Shown here: positions 6,461 through 8,730 of the stretch, one piece after another
How positions within the stretch are numbered: position 1 is the stretch's first letter
Layout: each line of letters starts with the position of its first letter
Source: Acidovorax sp.
Lineage (GTDB): Bacteria > Pseudomonadota > Gammaproteobacteria > Burkholderiales > Burkholderiaceae_C
Length of the DNA: 8,730 bases
NCBI GenBank assembly: GCA_011620245.1
Contig: WOZN01000086.1
Location: 1 to 8,730 of the forward strand
Direction: 5' to 3'
Notes under the pieces: model-generated
The model's database searches: none
Seen by the model: only the letters and a program-made list of their open reading frames with translations
Told to the model about the DNA's origin: nothing
Made by a program: the position numbers and the translations under genes

Positions 6461-6590
6461 GGTGTTTGCCTCTTTCGTGGGTGAACTGTCTGCGGGGGCC
6501 ACCATGATGTCCGGGGAAAATGGGCCACACAAGGTGCTCTGGGTTGCGCAGGCGCATGTAACAGAATGGCCCTGCATTGATGGTGAAAAC

Positions 6591-6639
6591 GGCCTCTAAC
6601 GCTCTTGCAGCAAGCGCTGGCAGCTCACTTTTTTGATGC
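6591..6639 (-). repeat. Dispersed 49-bp intergenic repeat, copy 3
   Basis: Reverse-oriented copy aligning without gaps with the copies at 6197-6245 and 7496-7544. It keeps the core AGCTGCCAGCGCTT and the downstream AGCGTTAGAGGCC on the minus strand. CTTG-CTG-CAAG gives a short hairpin. It lies 23 bases after the lipoprotein stop codon and may help end or stabilise that transcript. No T-run follows the hairpin. Confidence 0.72.
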
Positions 6640-6662
6640 TGCTCCGCCGGCCACCACGGGCC

Positions 6663-7376
6663 TCAGCGCAACACCCTGCAGTTGCCGAACTCGCAGCGGA
6701 TCGCCAGCGCATCGCCGTTGGTGCAGGCCACGCTGTAGGTTTCGAACCCCGGCCCCTTGGCCGCAAGCGAGGCCACGGGCTGTTCGCTGCACGATTGGCT
6801 GCGCGCCAGGCGCTCGGCGCTGAAGGCCTCGGTGCCGACCGGGCGGGGCGGCGCCTGCGCAGGCGCGGGCGCGGGGCGCCATGGCACCGGCCGGGGCATG
6901 GCCGCCATCGGGCCGTGGCCCCGGGCCGCCATGCAGGCCGCCTCGGTGCGCTGGCGCCGCTCCAGCGCCTGCAGCCCCTGCGTGGCACCGAGCACGCCGC
7001 CCACGGCAGCCCAGTCGCGCACCGTGTCATGCCCGTAGTCCAGGCCCCACACCAGCGCAGACGTCACGAGCGCACCCTGCACCAGGCCTTCCAGCGTTTC
7101 GGCCAGCACGCCCACCTGGGCGGCGTTCTGGCGGCAATAGTCCAGGTCGGCGCTGTAACGAGCGCTGGCACTGTCGTCGGGCGCCAGTTGCGCCGGCAGG
7201 TCCGGGCTGTGCGCGGCGCAGCCTGCGAGCACCAGGGTGAGCAGGCCGGCGCACAGCCGTTGCGACAGCGCCTGCAGGGCTCGCCTGCCGCTCCCTTGCC
7301 GTGGGCCGCGGCCCATTGCGGCGGTGATGGCCGCGGCGATGGCGGCCGTGGTGCGGGGGCGGTATGTGGTGGTCAT
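6663..7376 (-). CDS. Hypothetical lipoprotein with C-terminal cysteine-rich domain
   Basis: A 237-residue protein with a lipobox LAGC ending at Cys53 after a hydrophobic stretch (LLTLVLAG) and preceding arginines, so it should be lipidated and exported. Two Ala/Gly-rich helical segments follow (about 87-112 and 123-138), then a Pro/Ala-rich linker (about 161-179). The C-terminal domain (about 194-237) is rich in cysteine (196, 218, 228, 233). With Cys81 and Cys148 the mature part has six further cysteines, suggesting disulfides in the periplasm. The family is not recognised. The start is uncertain: the ATG at 7376 gives an unusually long 52-residue leader, while the ATG at 7316 gives a more typical 32-residue one; neither has a clear ribosome site. 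The gene stands alone, with repeat copy 3 downstream and a long shared intergenic region, divergent to the PEP-CTERM gene, upstream. Confidence 0.72.
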   Translation of the reverse strand: MTTTYRPRTTAAIAAAITAAMGRGPRQGSGRRALQALSQRLCAGLLTLVLAGCAAHSPDLPAQLAPDDSASARYSADLDYCRQNAAQVGVLAETLEGLVQGALVTSALVWGLDYGHDTVRDWAAVGGVLGATQGLQALERRQRTEAACMAARGHGPMAAMPRPVPWRPAPAPAQAPPRPVGTEAFSAERLARSQSCSEQPVASLAAKGPGFETYSVACTNGDALAIRCEFGNCRVLR

Positions 7377-7443
7377 GTGTGTATTTGAACGCCGGGATGG
7401 CGCGGTGGGCGGGCATACCCACAGGCCGTCTCCAGGAGGAAGA

Positions 7444-7503
7444 ATGTACCAGCGCCGACCACCCCTTGTAGGCTGGCGGTATATGTTGGGAAAAGTGACC
7501 TGA
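7444..7503 (+). other. Possible 19-codon micro-ORF with strong ribosome site
   Basis: AGGAGGA (7434-7440) lies four bases (counted from AGGAGG) before ATG at 7444, opening a 19-residue frame (MYQRRPPLVG...) that stops inside repeat copy 2. The spacing is slightly short. No promoter is evident upstream and the sigma-54 promoter is downstream, so it is not the leader of the PEP-CTERM mRNA. It could be chance or a small basic peptide; evidence is limited to the ribosome-site match. Confidence 0.2.
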
Positions 7504-7544
7504 ACGCTTATGGGATAAGCGCTAACAGCTCATATTTCAGTAGC
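7496..7544 (-). repeat. Dispersed 49-bp intergenic repeat, copy 2
   Basis: Reverse-oriented copy aligning without gaps with the other two. On the minus strand it contains AGCTGTTAGCGCTT, identical over 14 bases to copy 1. CGCTTAT-CCC-ATAAGCG forms a perfect 7-bp hairpin. It is located between the divergent lipoprotein and PEP-CTERM genes. Confidence 0.8.
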
Positions 7545-7601
7545 AGTTTGGCGCCGGTTGCGGGATGCCTGCCGAACTTCTTTGCGCTACAGCTGCTGCG
7601 G

Positions 7602-7620
7602 TTTGCCCGCGGCGGGCAAA
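7602..7620. promoter_or_regulatory. 19-bp perfect palindrome upstream of the PEP-CTERM gene
   Basis: TTTGCCCGC-G-GCGGGCAAA is a perfect dyad with 9-base arms and one central base, about 110 bases upstream of the sigma-54 promoter. It may be an operator for a dimeric regulator or a short hairpin; there is no T-run for termination. Confidence 0.4.
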
Positions 7621-7664
7621 GTCCTCGCCGGGAAGTGATGCAGCGATCACAGGGCCCATGAAAC

Positions 7665-7699
7665 GTCGAAAAATTTTACAACTTTGCAGTTTGTCAAAA
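7665..7699 (+). promoter_or_regulatory. Candidate enhancer (UAS) for the sigma-54 promoter
   Basis: GTCGAAAAATTTTACAAC (7665-7682) is an 18-bp dyad with 7 of 9 matched pairs, centred about 84 bases before the predicted transcription start. It overlaps a second imperfect inverted repeat, TTTTACAA ... TTGTCAAAA (7674-7699). Position and symmetry fit a site for an enhancer-binding regulator. PrsR of the PEP-CTERM/exosortase systems would be the natural candidate, but this is inference. Confidence 0.4.
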
Positions 7700-7731
7700 C
7701 CAACTTCAATGAAATCAACGACATACGCGAA

Positions 7732-7747
7732 TGGCACAGAAGCTGCT
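7732..7747 (+). promoter_or_regulatory. Sigma-54 (-24/-12) promoter of the PEP-CTERM gene
   Basis: TGGCACAGAAGCTGCT fits the RpoN consensus TGGCAC-N5-YTGCW, with the invariant GG (7733-7734) and GC (7745-7746) at the required spacing. Transcription would start near 7758, giving a 27-base leader with GAGG at 7774-7777 before the ATG at 7785. The in-frame ATG at 7731 falls inside this promoter and so is not the translation start. Confidence 0.75.
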
Positions 7748-7784
7748 TCGATCTCGGTACGCACCCCACCAACGAGGTTCAAAT

Positions 7785-8531
7785 ATGAAACGCTTTCTTG
7801 CTGCCACTTTCGCGACCTTCTCCTGCTTGACTGCCTTCGCAGGTGCGATCACGTTGACCGGCACGGTGCGTGACTTCAATTCGGATGGCGTGAACTTTGA
7901 AGGTTCCGGCAGTTCGGGCCCCGGTTACGTCGGGTCCACGCTGAGTGGCGCATCACCCACCCTGACGGCCTTGGGCAGCAGCGTCATCAGCAACAGCGGT
8001 GCGGGTGCCTTCAGCAACTGGTACACCAACACCGCCAACAGCATGCCCTATTCGCTCACGCTGAATGAGACGGTTCCCGGTAACGGCATCTACCAGTACA
8101 CCAACAACAACTTTTTCCCCATCGACGGCGTGCTGCTGGGCAACCAGGGCAGGGCGCACAACTACCACTTCACTTACGCCATTGCATCGAGCTTCAGCTA
8201 TATCCAGGGTGCCGGTCAGACTTTTGCCTTTACCGGCGACGACGATGTATGGGTGTATTTCGACAAGCAACTCGGGATCGATCTTGGCGGAGTGCATGGC
8301 GCTCAAAGTCAAACCGTCAATCTGGACACGCTGATGGCCGGAAAGGCTACTGGCGATTACAGCTTCGATTTCTTTTTTGCTGAACGGCACACCACGCAGT
8401 CCAACTTGCTGATCACGACATCGCTGGTTTTGAAAGACCCACCCAACGCAGTACCCGAGCCCGGGTCCATCGCTTTGATCAGCCTTTCACTTGCTGGCCT
8501 GGTTGTCGCCCGCCGCCGCAAAGCGGCCTGA
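7785..8531 (+). CDS. Fibro-slime domain protein with PEP-CTERM sorting signal
   Basis: A 248-residue secreted protein. Residues 1-20 form a signal peptide (MKRF then a hydrophobic core, cleavage near AFAG). The body matches the fibro-slime domain pattern: FFPIDGVLLG (110-119), HNYHFTYAI (125-133), FAFTGDDDVWVYFDKQLGIDLGGVHG (as a motif spanning 147-172), then DYSFDFFFAERH (191-202) and a T-rich end strand. The DDD within this motif resembles the Asp-Asp calcium/sugar site of PA14-like adhesins, so a surface glycan-binding role is a reasonable inference. The tail has VPEP (223-226), a hydrophobic helix (228-240) and RRRK (243-246): a complete PEP-CTERM signal, processed by an exosortase of the EpsH family. 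No exosortase or EPS gene is in the window, so these act from elsewhere. GAGG seven bases upstream fixes the start. A sigma-54 promoter precedes it and a terminator follows, so it is monocistronic. Confidence 0.92.
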   Translation: MKRFLAATFATFSCLTAFAGAITLTGTVRDFNSDGVNFEGSGSSGPGYVGSTLSGASPTLTALGSSVISNSGAGAFSNWYTNTANSMPYSLTLNETVPGNGIYQYTNNNFFPIDGVLLGNQGRAHNYHFTYAIASSFSYIQGAGQTFAFTGDDDVWVYFDKQLGIDLGGVHGAQSQTVNLDTLMAGKATGDYSFDFFFAERHTTQSNLLITTSLVLKDPPNAVPEPGSIALISLSLAGLVVARRRKAA

Positions 8532-8549
8532 TTGTCTGCGAGGAAGTGG

Positions 8550-8572
8550 CGGCGCCCATGGGCGCCGTTTTT
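8550..8572 (+). terminator. Intrinsic terminator of the PEP-CTERM gene
   Basis: CGGCGCCCATGGGCGCCG (8550-8567) is a perfect 18-bp inverted repeat followed directly by TTTTT on the plus strand, 19 bases after the stop codon. There is no matching T-run on the minus strand, so it serves the plus-strand gene only. Confidence 0.85.
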
Positions 8573-8666
8573 GTTGGTGCGGATGGCGATGGATGTGCGG
8601 CGCGGAACGACCGCTGTATGCGGCGGTATGACGCACCCGCCGGTCGCTGCGTTCAGGCCAGCATCC

Positions 8667-8730
8667 TCACTGCCCGCACACCCGCAGCACCTCGGCCCCA
8701 TACGCTTCCAGCTTCTTCGCCCCCATGCCG
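8667..8730 (-). CDS. recQ: RecQ-family DNA helicase, C-terminal fragment (partial)
   Basis: Only the last 20 codons are in the window; the gene runs in from the right edge. The visible end reads GMGAKKLEAYGAEVLRVCGQ then TGA. This matches the final helices of the HRDC domain at the C terminus of RecQ helicases (G-x-G-x-x-KLE-x-YG pattern), which unwind DNA in recombination and repair. No helicase motifs can be checked because they lie outside. It converges on the PEP-CTERM gene, and no terminator of its own is evident in the 95 bases between the two. Another HRDC-containing protein, such as ribonuclease D, is possible, but the GAKKLE-x-YG ending fits RecQ better. Confidence 0.7.
   Translation of the reverse strand, partial: GMGAKKLEAYGAEVLRVCGQ

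Larger units (their letters stand above)
7377..7784. other. 408-bp divergent intergenic region, lipoprotein / PEP-CTERM gene
   Basis: No gene of normal size is supported here. In order it holds: a GTGGG/CCCAC hairpin (about 7405-7421), a 19-codon ORF with a strong ribosome-site sequence (7444-7503), repeat copy 2 (7496-7544), a 19-bp palindrome (7602-7620), A/T-rich dyads (7665-7699) and a sigma-54 promoter (7732-7747). The stretch from about 7650 is clearly more A/T-rich than the coding DNA. No promoter for the lipoprotein gene could be identified. Confidence 0.6.

Noticed and set aside
7635..7650. CRP-like inverted repeat GTGAT-N6-ATCAC
   Set aside because: The distance between GTGA and TCAC is eight bases, not six, so it does not fit the CRP consensus; it was not called a site.
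7537..7782. 81-aa minus-strand open frame in the divergent region
   Set aside because: It begins with TTG, lacks a ribosome site, runs through the palindrome, dyads and promoter, and matches no family.
7731..7784. Upstream in-frame ATG for the PEP-CTERM gene
   Set aside because: It falls within the sigma-54 promoter element; the ATG at 7785 has GAGG upstream and begins a proper signal peptide.
7953..8390. 145-aa minus-strand open frame opposite the PEP-CTERM gene
   Set aside because: Shadow of a gene with unmistakable domain and sorting motifs.

Overview
The window looks like a chromosomal segment of a betaproteobacterium of the family Comamonadaceae (Acidovorax/Delftia-like). The reasons are the high GC content, a GTP-type PEP carboxykinase, stand-alone queC, a single-ACT threonine ammonia-lyase, a PEP-CTERM surface protein, and a short dispersed intergenic repeat whose sequence I associate with this family. 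The assignment is inference, since no rRNA or other marker gene is present.

Layout. On the minus strand, reading from high to low coordinates, lie: the C-terminal tail of a RecQ-type helicase (8667-8730, cut by the window edge), a hypothetical lipoprotein (6663-7376), a 47-aa ORF (6317-6460), threonine ammonia-lyase (4958-6166), a 48-aa single-span membrane protein (4758-4904), queC (3978-4682), pckG (1695-3593), a metallophosphoesterase (580-1425) and a UspA-family protein (50-472). The only convincing plus-strand gene is a secreted fibro-slime-domain protein with a PEP-CTERM sorting tail (7785-8531). Intrinsic terminators follow usp, pckG, the 48-aa gene and the PEP-CTERM gene, so most of these are short transcription units, not one operon.

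Two long intergenic regions carry most of the unexplained structure. The 384-bp gap upstream of pckG holds two tandem large inverted repeats: 17-bp perfect arms at 3709-3784, and 12-bp outer plus 8-bp inner arms at 3623-3700. The second also contains two mutually exclusive small hairpins, so this is a candidate cis-regulatory leader. The 408-bp gap between the lipoprotein and the PEP-CTERM gene holds one copy of the dispersed repeat, a 19-bp perfect palindrome, overlapping A/T-rich dyads and a well-matched sigma-54 (-24/-12) promoter correctly placed for the PEP-CTERM gene.

A 49-bp repeat occurs three times (6197-6245, 6591-6639, 7496-7544) and aligns without gaps. The first copy contains a good sigma-70-like promoter pointing at the threonine ammonia-lyase gene. 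There is no sign of a defence island, phage, insertion sequence, CRISPR array or RNA gene. The genes are mostly ordinary housekeeping functions: stress response, gluconeogenesis/anaplerosis, queuosine synthesis and threonine deamination. The novelty is in the non-coding DNA and the PEP-CTERM locus.
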